From Lachnospiraceae bacterium (GTDB lineage Bacteria > Bacillota > Clostridia > Lachnospirales > Lachnospiraceae): DNA of 64,000 nucleotides. Position numbers and translations under genes: made by a program. Of the stretch, positions 1-8,833 are shown in pieces. The stretch is taken from the NCBI GenBank assembly GCA_021203205.1, contig JAJQBQ010000061.1, forward strand, positions 35,386 through 99,385. The letters run 5' to 3'. The notes beneath the pieces are model-generated. The model was not told the origin of the DNA and did no database searches. It worked only from the letters and a program-made list of their open reading frames with translations. Position 1 is the first letter of the stretch. Every line of letters starts with the position of its first letter.

Positions 1-106
1 CAGGTCTGTTCATTTTCGTAGAGTCAGGGAAAGAAAGTAGCAGAATAAAAATTGGCACTGACGAATTAAGATGAAAGTCGCCTCGTCGCTTACGCTCCGT
101 AATGAG

Positions 107-178
107 GATTACTGTGAAAGGAAACGGAACTTTCATTATTATTTGTGCCGTCGGACGGACGGCGGAATGGGGATTAAA
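107..178 (+). promoter_or_regulatory. Repeated 5' leader, class A, copy 1
   Basis: This leader of about 72 nt ends directly at the start codon of the membrane protein at 179. It aligns without large gaps to the leaders at 14646-14717 (minus) and 31647-31718. Shared parts are an AAAG-rich block, GGAACTTTCATTATTATTTG, a short hairpin (here GCCGTC/GACGGC) and the SD-like TGGGGATT. The hairpin arms differ between copies but still pair, which suggests an RNA structure beside the ribosome binding site. Function unknown. Confidence 0.6.
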
Positions 179-1039
179 ATGAAAAGAATCATTTCAAATA
201 TCAGAATTGTTTTCTGCTCCGCCGCAGTCAGCGTGCGGAAAATGTTTAAAAATGTCACGTTCTGGCTGCTCATCGTCTATGCGCTGATGTTCTGGTTTCT
301 GTATGCCCTGGGTGTGCGTCAGCTGGCCGCAGAGTATGACTACGGAGTCACTCCCTTCCTGCTGCCGCTGTTCTTTTCGGACGGCATCTATGGCATGTAC
401 GGGAAGCTCATGCTCTGTCTGGTGACGTGCAACGCGCCGTTTCTCGACCGGCAAAGCATGTTTACTTTACAACGAACCGGCTGTACGGCCTGGAGCATCG
501 GGCAGATGATCTATATCGTGCTGGCAAACATTATTTTTATGGCGATTATGATGGCGACACAGGTCATCTTTCTGTTCCCTCACCTGACCATATCGGACAA
601 GTGGGGCAGCGTGCTGTACACCATCGCGAACCTCCCGGAAGTGATTTCCGACTACGGCGGGTATGGGTATATTAATGGGAGCATGATACTCGGAATGGAA
701 GCGACGACGGCTCTGACAATGCAGTTGGTGCTGTGTGTGCTTCTGGGATCTGTCGTCGGCGCGGTCATTTTCCTGATCAACGGTCTGACCCACAGCGGCT
801 TCGGAGGCATTTTCGCCGTGGGGTGTATGATCCTCACAAACTGGCTCTCGGAGATAGCCCTGGATCGGGGCCTGGATTTTGACAAATTGTTTCTGTTTCG
901 GTGGCTCAACATCGGTGATTACATGAGCGGAACCTATGATTTTGTGACAAATGTGCTACTGCTTGTCCTGATGTTTTTGGCGCTGGCGGTTCTTTCCTGC
1001 GTCTGCGTGAAAAAGAGGTGGATCCGGACGACGGAGTGA
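179..1039 (+). CDS. ABC-2-like polytopic membrane protein, paralogue of the one at 11442
   Basis: Integral membrane protein of 286 aa with about six hydrophobic segments and an ABC-2-type permease look; I do not recognise a named family. It is closely related to the protein at 11442-12287: both share CSA(A/V)..GVRKMF at the N-terminus, FLLPLFF.D.IYGMYG, NAPFLDR and the C-terminal WIRTT. The ATG at 179 is chosen because TGGGGAT precedes it and the paralogue starts at the same point; an in-frame ATG at 71 lies inside the repeated leader. A lipoprotein gene follows 97 nt downstream. No ABC ATPase is visible in the window, so an energy-coupling partner would have to lie upstream of base 1 or be absent. 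Transport substrate unknown. Confidence 0.75.
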   Translation: MKRIISNIRIVFCSAAVSVRKMFKNVTFWLLIVYALMFWFLYALGVRQLAAEYDYGVTPFLLPLFFSDGIYGMYGKLMLCLVTCNAPFLDRQSMFTLQRTGCTAWSIGQMIYIVLANIIFMAIMMATQVIFLFPHLTISDKWGSVLYTIANLPEVISDYGGYGYINGSMILGMEATTALTMQLVLCVLLGSVVGAVIFLINGLTHSGFGGIFAVGCMILTNWLSEIALDRGLDFDKLFLFRWLNIGDYMSGTYDFVTNVLLLVLMFLALAVLSCVCVKKRWIRTTE

Positions 1040-1136
1040 GGGAAGAACAGGAAAACGGCCTTTGCAGACTTAAGGGTGAAAGCAGAAGGAATTTCCCCGG
1101 ATTTTATACGGCGGAGATGGAGGCGGGAAGAGGAAG

Positions 1137-3818
1137 ATGAGAAAAGAGAAAAAAATATCCTTAACAGCAAATAAAAAAGAAATATCCTTTGTTACAGTCA
1201 GCATTCCTGGTCGAAATCGCCGCAGGGAGCGCCTGCTCATTCTGCCGGCGCTGTCTGTGGCCGCGTTGCTTACCTGCGCCGCCTGCGGCGCGAGGGGCGC
1301 GGAAAATGTGCTCATGGATTTTTATAATACCCAGACCAGCGGCTACCTGACGGCGGAGCAGCTGGAGCAGGATTCCCTGGAAATGGAAATCAACGACATC
1401 ATCTCCGTGGATGCCTACATGACGCCGCTGTCGTATTATGAGAACGGTGTGGCCACATGGGAGCCGTCTTATATCACGTACGATGAGAAACAGACAGACA
1501 CGGCGATGGCGACGGCCGGTGACGCGTCCGAAGCGGAAAACGGTTCGTCTAACGATTACAGTGACTCGGCCGGTGATGCGCCCGAAATGGAAATCAGTTC
1601 GTATTACGGTTACAGCGACATGGAGGAAGCTGATGAGATCCTTGGTACAACCACCATGGCCTCCTTCACTCTGGCGATAGATGAGTTCGCGCAGGCGCTG
1701 GGGAGCACGTATGTGGATGCGTGGGAGGATGTAAAGAGCAGCGTTACGGGCACGGATACGGCTGATGAGACAGCCGTAACAGGAACAGGCGCGGCGGAAG
1801 AGACAAATGCAGATACTGAGGATGAGTCGGGAGACGAAGAGACGGATGCGGCAGCGGATGAACTGGCAGAAACAAGTACAGATGAGACGGGCACAGATGA
1901 GAAAGCGGTTTTCTCCTGCGAAAGCCTGACGCGCGGGATCGGCATCACATCGGCAGACTGCTGGGCGAGTTCTGCGAAGGCGACCGTGCTCAACACGGCG
2001 CTTCCCGGCGCATTGAAAGAATTTACGTTTCTCTCCACGGACACGGTGACCGGCGCGGTCACGCAGGCGGTAAACAGCATTTACGGGGATGAGGATGTGG
2101 CAGATCACTACTACCTGTACTGCCAGAAATATAAAAAATATTACATGCTCCGCTATTACGCGAGCATCCTGAATATCCCCATTAAGGAAGTGAACGTGTA
2201 CCGCCATATCGAGCACGGGCTCATGGCCGAGGACTCCTTTGGATATGAGGAGCGCTACAATTCGGCGGACAGCACGGAGGATTATGAATTCTGGGTGAGC
2301 GAGGCGGAACCCATCGCCACGGCGTACATTACAAAGGACGGATTCGAATTTGACTTCGAGACAGAGCTTTTGTACACGGGATATGGCGCTCCGCAGGAGG
2401 TGATCACGGCGGATGATGTGCTGGGGAAGGCAGTCAGCGCCCTGAACGCGAAAATTTTGTCCTATTCCGGCGTGACGATCAAGAATATCGAGCTCACCAT
2501 GGCTCTGACGACGGCGCAGGATGAGGACGGTAAATACCGCGTGATATATGCGCCTTACTGGGTGCTGGATTACACCTATGTCCTGAACGGCGAGACCTGT
2601 CAGGGACAGATGGTGTGGGACGCCTGTACCGGCGAGCGGGCGGATCTTCAGGATGCGTCGGATTACACGCTGACGGCGGAAGAAGCGGCGGGGGATTCCA
2701 TTAAGCTAAAGGTGTCGGACACCCTCACCATCGACGCTTACATTACGCCATCCTCCGACTACGAGGACGGACTCGCAGTGTGGAAGCCCACCGAGGTCGT
2801 GTACGAGCAGGATCGCGAAAAATATACGGAGTATTATGACGAGCAGAATTTTATATTTGCCGGAAACCTCGAAGCGGATGAGACGGTGCTGGGAGTGGAC
2901 GTCACCATCGCGGAGTTCACGGAGGTGATGGATGAGTTTGTGCAGGCCCTCGGCGACACCTATGTCAGCGAATGGCAGGCGGCGAAGGCCGGGGGAAAAT
3001 ATACCGTAACCGGAGGAAAGTTCAGCACGGATAAGGGGATATCTTTTGAGACGCATTATCTGGACCGGCGGATCAATATTGTGACGAGAAACTTCTGGGA
3101 GAAAGCTTCGTTCAGTTACTTTATGCTCGCAGACTATGGAGCGCTTTCGACCGAGGAAAAGGACTTCAGCTTCCTTCCGCTTGAAACCGTGAAAGATGCC
3201 GTGATAAAGATGGTGACCGCGCTGAACCCGGATGTGTCGTTGCGCTGTGAGGTAATGTGTCAGTCGGAGGGATATTACGAGTTTAAATTTTATTCTGCCA
3301 TAGAGGGAATACCGGAGAAAAATGCCCAGGTGCACAGCTCGTACACGGTGAGCCGTCTGACGGAGGACAGTCTGAATTACTGGCTGGCAGGCTGGGCAGC
3401 GGAGGACACATACGGAACGGCGGAAAGCCAGGAGCACACGTTCGCGAGGGTCTTCGTCTCCGCATCGGGATTCTGCTGCGACTTTGACCCGGAATACGAG
3501 TATACGCTGTTCCGCGAGGCCAGAGAGGTGCTCTCCATCAACGACATCCTGCCCAAGGTGATCGCTCAGCTTGCCAACACCCCATATCAGACCACGGTGA
3601 AGAACATCAATCTGGTGATGGCGCTTACCATGGGAGAGGATGAGGAGGGAAACCAGTGCCAGGTTTACGCACCGTACTGGGTGGCAGATTATATTTACGA
3701 GTCCGGCGGTGCGACCGAGCAGGGACAGATCGCGTGGGATGCCTATGAGGGGATCGACGTATCGACACGGAGCGAGACCTATGAATGTAATGAAACTCCG
3801 ATTATACTGGGGGATTAA
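1137..3818 (+). CDS. Large lipoprotein with two tandem copies of the locus-specific domain
   Basis: Predicted exported lipoprotein of 893 aa. A basic N-region and hydrophobic core end in LLTCAAC (lipid Cys47 or Cys50). It holds two copies of a domain of about 400 residues that is single in the lipoproteins at 7374 and 9949. Each copy begins with L(T)AE..E.D...L..SD...IDAY(M/I)TP...Y..G...W and ends with YAPYWV.DY....Q.(V/A)WDA. A Thr/Glu/Asp-rich, low-complexity insertion occupies roughly residues 120-270 of the first copy. The start has GGAAG directly upstream. I recall a Lachnospiraceae domain family (perhaps DUF6034) with this look but cannot confirm it. Function unknown; surface exposure is inferred. 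Confidence 0.75.
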   Translation: MRKEKKISLTANKKEISFVTVSIPGRNRRRERLLILPALSVAALLTCAACGARGAENVLMDFYNTQTSGYLTAEQLEQDSLEMEINDIISVDAYMTPLSYYENGVATWEPSYITYDEKQTDTAMATAGDASEAENGSSNDYSDSAGDAPEMEISSYYGYSDMEEADEILGTTTMASFTLAIDEFAQALGSTYVDAWEDVKSSVTGTDTADETAVTGTGAAEETNADTEDESGDEETDAAADELAETSTDETGTDEKAVFSCESLTRGIGITSADCWASSAKATVLNTALPGALKEFTFLSTDTVTGAVTQAVNSIYGDEDVADHYYLYCQKYKKYYMLRYYASILNIPIKEVNVYRHIEHGLMAEDSFGYEERYNSADSTEDYEFWVSEAEPIATAYITKDGFEFDFETELLYTGYGAPQEVITADDVLGKAVSALNAKILSYSGVTIKNIELTMALTTAQDEDGKYRVIYAPYWVLDYTYVLNGETCQGQMVWDACTGERADLQDASDYTLTAEEAAGDSIKLKVSDTLTIDAYITPSSDYEDGLAVWKPTEVVYEQDREKYTEYYDEQNFIFAGNLEADETVLGVDVTIAEFTEVMDEFVQALGDTYVSEWQAAKAGGKYTVTGGKFSTDKGISFETHYLDRRINIVTRNFWEKASFSYFMLADYGALSTEEKDFSFLPLETVKDAVIKMVTALNPDVSLRCEVMCQSEGYYEFKFYSAIEGIPEKNAQVHSSYTVSRLTEDSLNYWLAGWAAEDTYGTAESQEHTFARVFVSASGFCCDFDPEYEYTLFREAREVLSINDILPKVIAQLANTPYQTTVKNINLVMALTMGEDEEGNQCQVYAPYWVADYIYESGGATEQGQIAWDAYEGIDVSTRSETYECNETPIILGD

Positions 3819-3868
3819 GGCATAGTAAGAATCCGTGCATTTAGGGGAGGTGACTGTTACACAGCCAT

Positions 3869-3929
3869 CCTCTATGAGTTAATAATTTCCTTTACTGAGC
3901 AATGAAGAGAAATTATAAACTCATAGAGG
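3869..3929. repeat. Palindromic intergenic repeat (CCTCTATGAGT family), copy 1
   Basis: Two 21-base arms (3869-3889 and 3909-3929) are inverted copies with one mismatch, separated by 19 bases. The arms begin CCTCTATGAGT. A second member with related arms is at 56078-56139. The element sits between a lipoprotein gene and the M56 protease promoter and could act as a transcript-end hairpin or be a MITE-like element. Confidence 0.6.
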
Positions 3930-3986
3930 AACCCTGCGGATAGTTGGCGTACAGATAAAAATTTCGCGTCGAGTTTCAATTCCTTC

Positions 3987-4015
3987 TTGACAAAACGTGT
4001 CTAATAAGCTAGTTT
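3987..4015 (+). promoter_or_regulatory. Sigma-A-like promoter of the M56 protease gene
   Basis: TTGACA (3987-3992), a 17-base spacer and TAGTTT (4010-4015) precede the ATG at 4069. The segment CTTGACAAAA....TCTAAT is shared with the promoter at 7304-7332. A common regulator, for example a BlaI-type repressor encoded elsewhere, is an inference. Confidence 0.5.
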
Positions 4016-4068
4016 TATGGAGTAAAAGTGTTGAATGACCGCTGCCGGACAGACGAAGGATAGAGCTA

Positions 4069-6834
4069 ATGTTTTCTGTGTTTATTAAAATTGTAAATAT
4101 GAGTATCACGGCCAGTTGGCTGATCCTGGCCGTGGTGTTATTAAGGGCGCTGTTTCGAAAGTCCCCGCGCTGGATGATGGTCATCCTGTGGGGGCTGGTC
4201 GGATTGCGCCTTATTTTGCCTGTCTCGGTGGAGAGTGAATACAGCCTGATCCCGTCGGTGGGGCTGGCGGAGGAGAGTGTGGCGGTCGAAAGCGGAGACG
4301 GAACCGGGCTTCCCGAGGGCATTTCCTCTCTGACTTACATATCGGCGGCTGCGACGGAGTCTTTGCAGGGAAGCGAGACGGACGGAGATGGCAAAAAAGT
4401 AAAGGATGGGGCCGTAAATTCTGCGGATGGCAGCGGGATGACCGGAAACGAAGATGAAGCCGGCGAGAATGGAGAAGGGACGACCGGAACGGGCGGCGAA
4501 ACGAGCGGAAGCGGAGACGAGACGACCGGGACAGGAGATGAAACGGGTGGAAGTGGAGATGAGACAACCGGAACGGGTGATGAAACGGGTGGAAGTGGAG
4601 ATGAGACAACCGGAACGGGCGATGAAGCGAGCGGAAGCGGAGATGAAGTGACCGGAACGGGCGATGAACTGACCGGGAACGAAAATGGAGCAGGTGAGGA
4701 AGGAAACGGAACAATCGGAAACGGGGATGACGTGACCGGAAAAGAAGACAGTGCGACTGGAAGTGGGGATGAAACGACCGGAAACACAGACGAAAGCGGA
4801 ACGAACTTAAAGAGCGCAGACGGACTGCGGGCTGTCTTGTCCGGAGCATTGGCCGCGGCATCCAACGTTCTTTCTGCCGGATGGAGCGCGATAGTAGATT
4901 TTTTGCAGATCCACAGCGGTATCCTTTCCGTGATCTGGCTGCTTGGCGCGATTGCAGTTCTGTCCTATATGGCGGTAAACTGTATTTTTCTGCGGATGCG
5001 CCTGAAAACGGCTGTGCGTCTGGAAGAGAGTAACTGCCAAAGAGAATCCGGTGTCTCTTCGGCGGATGAACGTTCATCGAGCAGGAGGAATATCCGCAAA
5101 AATAAAGGGGATGCTTCCTCAGTGAGAGCTGGTTCGTTGAATCGGAAGAACGTCTATCAGAGTGAATATATTAATTCACCGTTTCTTCTCGGGCTTCTGC
5201 GTCCGCGTATTTATCTTCCTTTCACATTGAAAGAAGAGGACATGCCGTGCGTGATCGCCCATGAGCAGGCGCACATCGCCAGAGGTGACCACTTCATAAA
5301 GGCGGCGGGGTTTGTGCTGTTAGCCGTGCACTGGTTTAACCCGCTGGTTTGGCTGGCCTATTCCTCCCTGTGCAGAGATATCGAGATGGCCTGCGATGAG
5401 CGGGTGGTCCGAAACATGGATGCGGGCGGTATCGCGGATTACGCCGAGGCGCTGCTTCGGTGTGAAATGCCCCGCACGGGGGCGGCACACGCCGTGCTGG
5501 CATTTGGACGGGTATGTGTGAAAAAGCGGGTGCACCATGTGCTGTATTATAAAAAGCCGGCCTGGCGGGCCGTGGCTATGACAGTCGCCGTATGCCTGGT
5601 ACTGTCGGCGGGCTTTCTGATCAATCCGGTTCCGGCGGCAGTTTCTGCTGCGGAGGAGGAGACAGGCGGCAGCGACAGTGAAAATACTTCGATGCAGGCA
5701 TCAGAGGATAGCAGTGAAGGCGAAAATAATACCGCAATGCAGACATCCGGGAGCAGTAGCGACAGCGAAAATGCTTCGATGCAGGCATTCGGGGATGGCA
5801 GCGACAGCAAAAATGTTTCGGCACAGACACTAAGTGATGGCAGCGGAAGCATAACTTTAAGTGCATCGGGCTACAGCACTGCTTATCTGGAGGCGGATCT
5901 GACGGAGACGGTCTCTGTCTCCGCCGAGGTGCCGGCAGCCTCTGTATACGAGAGCGACTTTGGCCTGTATCGATATACGCGGAATGTTCCTGATATGGAT
6001 AATGAACTGGATCCTGCCGTGATCCGGGCCACAGAGCAGCTGGCTGCGGCGGTGGACCGGGTGATGGGGACGGACTACGAGAAGCAGTTTCTTTCCGGCG
6101 AAACCGATGAGATCCTGACGATCATGGATTTTCTGGTTTCCTGGTCGGGAAAATATCACTGGTTTTATACGACGACCGATTATCCGAAAGGAACATATAC
6201 CGATCAGCTTTTTACATATTTTCCATTCCAGGCGGCCGGTTATGATGAGACACTGGTGTCAGGGCTGGCGGAAGAAGTGGCGGAGGCATTTTTGGAATTC
6301 CTCCCGTATAGTGATTATACTTGGGAATGTAATGCAGTCGGCGGCGAACTGTACGAATATATGGAAGAATTTTATGAGAAATATGGGCTGGTCATGCCAT
6401 ATGACGGTGTCGCCAGTGTCACGGCGGACACGCCGGACGCATACGAAATCGTGCTCAGGCCGGTGCTGGATCAGGGCCTGAATTACCGGACGATTTCCGG
6501 CGGAGTAACTTCCTCCAACAACTGCCTGATTGTTTATCTGAACGCGGATTACGGAATTCAAAGAATATGTGGGGTAAATTATGTTTTGCCGGAGGAAGAT
6601 TCGTTTGAAACGGTGAAGATCCTGCCGCTGTCAGATATTTTAGAGAAATTCAGCGAGAATTATTCTTCGAAAAGCCAGGCAACGGTGGTGAAGGCGGAGC
6701 TCTGTTATACGGAGTGGTCCGACAGCGTGCGCGGCGAATACCTGGCGCCATGCTGGGTCATCACTTACGCGGAAGAAAAAGAAACGGCGCTTCAGCAGTG
6801 GGTGTACTGCGCGGTGGATGACGGGAAGTCATGA
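4069..6834 (+). CDS. M56 (BlaR1/MecR1-type) metalloprotease sensor with Gly/Thr/Asp repeat and lipoprotein-like sensor domain
   Basis: 921-aa membrane protease of the M56 family. The zinc motif is HEQAH at residues 398-402, followed by the conserved MACDE region. Two transmembrane segments lie in the first 60 residues, a third near 285-307 and a fourth near 505-525. Residues about 125-265 are a degenerate repeat built on GDETTGTGDETGGS, absent from ordinary BlaR1 proteins and probably variable in length. The extracellular C-terminal region (about 600-921) ends with a segment (DIL.K....V....L........APCWV..Y....Q..V) matching the end of the neighbouring lipoproteins. In BlaR1 systems the protease inactivates a BlaI repressor; no blaI gene lies beside this one. 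The start has AGGAT upstream. Confidence 0.8.
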   Translation: MFSVFIKIVNMSITASWLILAVVLLRALFRKSPRWMMVILWGLVGLRLILPVSVESEYSLIPSVGLAEESVAVESGDGTGLPEGISSLTYISAAATESLQGSETDGDGKKVKDGAVNSADGSGMTGNEDEAGENGEGTTGTGGETSGSGDETTGTGDETGGSGDETTGTGDETGGSGDETTGTGDEASGSGDEVTGTGDELTGNENGAGEEGNGTIGNGDDVTGKEDSATGSGDETTGNTDESGTNLKSADGLRAVLSGALAAASNVLSAGWSAIVDFLQIHSGILSVIWLLGAIAVLSYMAVNCIFLRMRLKTAVRLEESNCQRESGVSSADERSSSRRNIRKNKGDASSVRAGSLNRKNVYQSEYINSPFLLGLLRPRIYLPFTLKEEDMPCVIAHEQAHIARGDHFIKAAGFVLLAVHWFNPLVWLAYSSLCRDIEMACDERVVRNMDAGGIADYAEALLRCEMPRTGAAHAVLAFGRVCVKKRVHHVLYYKKPAWRAVAMTVAVCLVLSAGFLINPVPAAVSAAEEETGGSDSENTSMQASEDSSEGENNTAMQTSGSSSDSENASMQAFGDGSDSKNVSAQTLSDGSGSITLSASGYSTAYLEADLTETVSVSAEVPAASVYESDFGLYRYTRNVPDMDNELDPAVIRATEQLAAAVDRVMGTDYEKQFLSGETDEILTIMDFLVSWSGKYHWFYTTTDYPKGTYTDQLFTYFPFQAAGYDETLVSGLAEEVAEAFLEFLPYSDYTWECNAVGGELYEYMEEFYEKYGLVMPYDGVASVTADTPDAYEIVLRPVLDQGLNYRTISGGVTSSNNCLIVYLNADYGIQRICGVNYVLPEEDSFETVKILPLSDILEKFSENYSSKSQATVVKAELCYTEWSDSVRGEYLAPCWVITYAEEKETALQQWVYCAVDDGKS

Positions 6835-6858
6835 CATGCGCGTTCCTACGAGCGGTGC

Positions 6859-6920
6859 AAAAACGGGGAAGAAGGAACTATGTGAGCTTGCTCACAATAG
6901 TTCCTTCTTCCCCGTTTTTT
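6859..6920 (+). terminator. Rho-independent terminator of the M56 gene
   Basis: A near-perfect hairpin with arms of about 29 bases (AAAACGGGGAAGAAGGAACT and its complement) around GCTTGC is followed by TTTTTT. It lies 25 nt after the M56 stop codon. Confidence 0.9.
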
Positions 6921-7032
6921 ATAGCGTGACAGCGCGACATGAGCATGAAGCGAAGCGGAATGCGAATGGACACTGCGGGGAAAAACAAAAGAAGGTTACT
7001 ATTCACGGAATGAGATTTTTCTTTCAGTGACG

Positions 7033-7227
7033 GAGTCCTGACCCGTGCAGGTTTGCTTGTTGACCAGAAGATTTCTTAGGATTTTTCGACAAATTTTCTG
7101 ATTGGCCGGAAGCGCAAACTCGCCCTGCGGGCTCAAACAGTGCGCTTCCGGAAATTTAGGTTGTGGTCGAAAAATCCTGAAATCTTACTATGGTCGCCTG
7201 CGCGGAAACCTGTACGGGTCAGGGCTC
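7033..7227. repeat. 195-bp near-palindromic element
   Basis: Arms of about 85 bases face each other around an AACTCGCCCTGCGGGCTCAA centre. Well-matched blocks are GAG(T/C)CCTGACCCGT.CAGGTTT, AGGATTTTTCGAC and CCGGAAGCGCA, each with its inverted partner. There is no coding frame. It may be a MITE-like insertion or a structured RNA. It lies between the M56 terminator and the promoter at 7304. Confidence 0.65.
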
Positions 7228-7303
7228 CTGTTCATCGTAAATATAGAATCACTCTGTGAGTAACAAAAGAAGCGATTTTGTACCGTGAGAATGAAAAAAA
7301 TGC

Positions 7304-7332
7304 TTGACAAAAGATATCTAATGTTTTAGACT
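7304..7332 (+). promoter_or_regulatory. Promoter of the 425-aa lipoprotein gene with dyad
   Basis: TTGACA (7304-7309), 17 bases and TAGACT (7327-7332). A dyad TCTAA-TGTT-TTAGA overlaps the spacer and the -10 region, a placement typical of repressor operators. The upstream half is shared with the promoter at 3987. Confidence 0.55.
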
Positions 7333-7373
7333 ACAATCGCTCTAATCAATTAACACGGCGGAGGGCCCGATTT

Positions 7374-8651
7374 ATGAAGAATAAAAAAAGAAAACGGACG
7401 GAATCAAAGAGGATTTTGGCAGAAGTGACCGGACTGCTGCTTCTGGCAGGCATCAGCCTTGCAATTACCGCATGCGGCGCTGCGGGAGGACAGGATGAGC
7501 TCATTACGAAGGCCGACGGAAATGCGAGTGAAAATACGTCATCCGGCGAAGATGGAACCGCAGGTGGGAACAGCGGGGCAGAAGATGAGTCGTATGTTCT
7601 GACGGAGGAAGAGATGGAGCAGGATCATCTCCTGCTTACACTTTCCGACAAGGTGACGATCGATGCTTATCTGACACCGTATTCTTACTATGCGGACGGC
7701 ATCGGCATCTGGGAACCACACACAACGAGACCGGCAGAAGATTCTGAGGACCAGGGGCTGGACGGATGGTCGGACGAGGATGCCATCCTCGGGGGCACGG
7801 TGACCGTGGGTGAATTTGTGGAGGCGATGGACACTCTTGCCGAGAGTCTGGGAGAACCCTGGAAGAGCGAGTGGGAGGCAGCGAAAGAGGGGAGCGTCTA
7901 TACGCATACCTATGGCACGACGAGTTCTCTGCTTCTGGGAATGAGCACGGTGAGCCTGACGACGAAAAACTGCTGGAATGAGTTCGAGGGGTATCTTATG
8001 GGTCTGTCCAGTTATTATCCGGACGGGGAAGAGGATCTGGATTTCCTCTCCATGGAGGAACTGACGGAAACCATGACGGAGGCCCTCGAAAAGGTGTACC
8101 CGGATCTGGCACCTCACTGTGAACTGTTCAGCGTGCAGGAGGACGGCGTAGAGTATTATTACATGCGGTATTATCTGGGGGTGGAGAAGATCCCTGTTCG
8201 GCGGGCGGAAGTGCGGCATTACATCCCGGCCGGGCAGATGGCGGAGGATTCTTACGGCTATAGTGAGAGATATGAAACTGAGAAGTACAGCCTTTCCTGC
8301 AGTGAAGGGTGGCCCATCGTGACAGTTTATGTGACGGCCGAAGGCATGGATATCTATTTTGAGGCCCCGGACACTTTCACGCTTTATGAGGAGGCAAAAG
8401 AGGTGGTGGATGTCAATGCGATCCTGCCGAAGATCGTCTCCGCGTTTCAATATACGTCAAAGACGATCCGCGTGCTGGGCATCGAGCTGGTCATGGCGGA
8501 AATAGAGACGCAGGAGGAGGACGGAAAGTACCGCATCGTGTATGCGCCATACTGGGTGGCGAATTATACGGAAGAAGATTCCGCCGGGGAGACCGTGGAC
8601 AGGCAGCTGGTTTGGGACGCGTATACGGGGGAGAAAGTGGTAAATTATTAA
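7374..8651 (+). CDS. Lipoprotein, single-domain paralogue of the 893-aa protein
   Basis: 425-aa predicted lipoprotein with lipobox AITAC (Cys34) and a short Ser/Gly/Glu-rich linker to about residue 75. The domain starts LTEEEMEQDHL..TLSDKVTIDAYLTP and ends YAPYWVANY...WDAYTGE, the hallmarks shared with the proteins at 1137 and 9949 and with the M56 C-terminus. GGAGGG lies 9 nt before the ATG. It has its own promoter at 7304. No enzymatic motif is visible. Extracytoplasmic ligand binding is a guess from the lipid anchor and the repeat of this domain in a sensor protease. Confidence 0.75.
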   Translation: MKNKKRKRTESKRILAEVTGLLLLAGISLAITACGAAGGQDELITKADGNASENTSSGEDGTAGGNSGAEDESYVLTEEEMEQDHLLLTLSDKVTIDAYLTPYSYYADGIGIWEPHTTRPAEDSEDQGLDGWSDEDAILGGTVTVGEFVEAMDTLAESLGEPWKSEWEAAKEGSVYTHTYGTTSSLLLGMSTVSLTTKNCWNEFEGYLMGLSSYYPDGEEDLDFLSMEELTETMTEALEKVYPDLAPHCELFSVQEDGVEYYYMRYYLGVEKIPVRRAEVRHYIPAGQMAEDSYGYSERYETEKYSLSCSEGWPIVTVYVTAEGMDIYFEAPDTFTLYEEAKEVVDVNAILPKIVSAFQYTSKTIRVLGIELVMAEIETQEEDGKYRIVYAPYWVANYTEEDSAGETVDRQLVWDAYTGEKVVNY

Positions 8652-8833
8652 AAGACAGGATATTGTTTTTCGAAAATGGCTATATCCGTGAGCCGGCTTT
8701 TTACACCTGAGTCATGTCTGGCGGACAAAATCCGACATCGACGCATAAATACATGAGTTTTGCGCATGGTTTTGCATTATGCTATTTTTTGCGCGAAAGT
8801 GTTTCTGTATATGGAAAATGAGAGGAGATTCCC

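Noticed and set aside
1161..2216. 351-codon minus-strand frame under the first lipoprotein
   Set aside because: Arg/His/Cys-rich composition typical of antisense translation; the plus-strand protein has clear paralogues.
4480..4680. Regular repeats in the M56 gene as a possible CRISPR
   Set aside because: Units are in-frame codon repeats without unique spacers and lie inside a long coding frame.
4211..5077. 288-codon Arg/Phe/His-rich frame antisense to the M56 gene
   Set aside because: It arises from reading the GDETTGTGDETGGS-coding repeat backwards.
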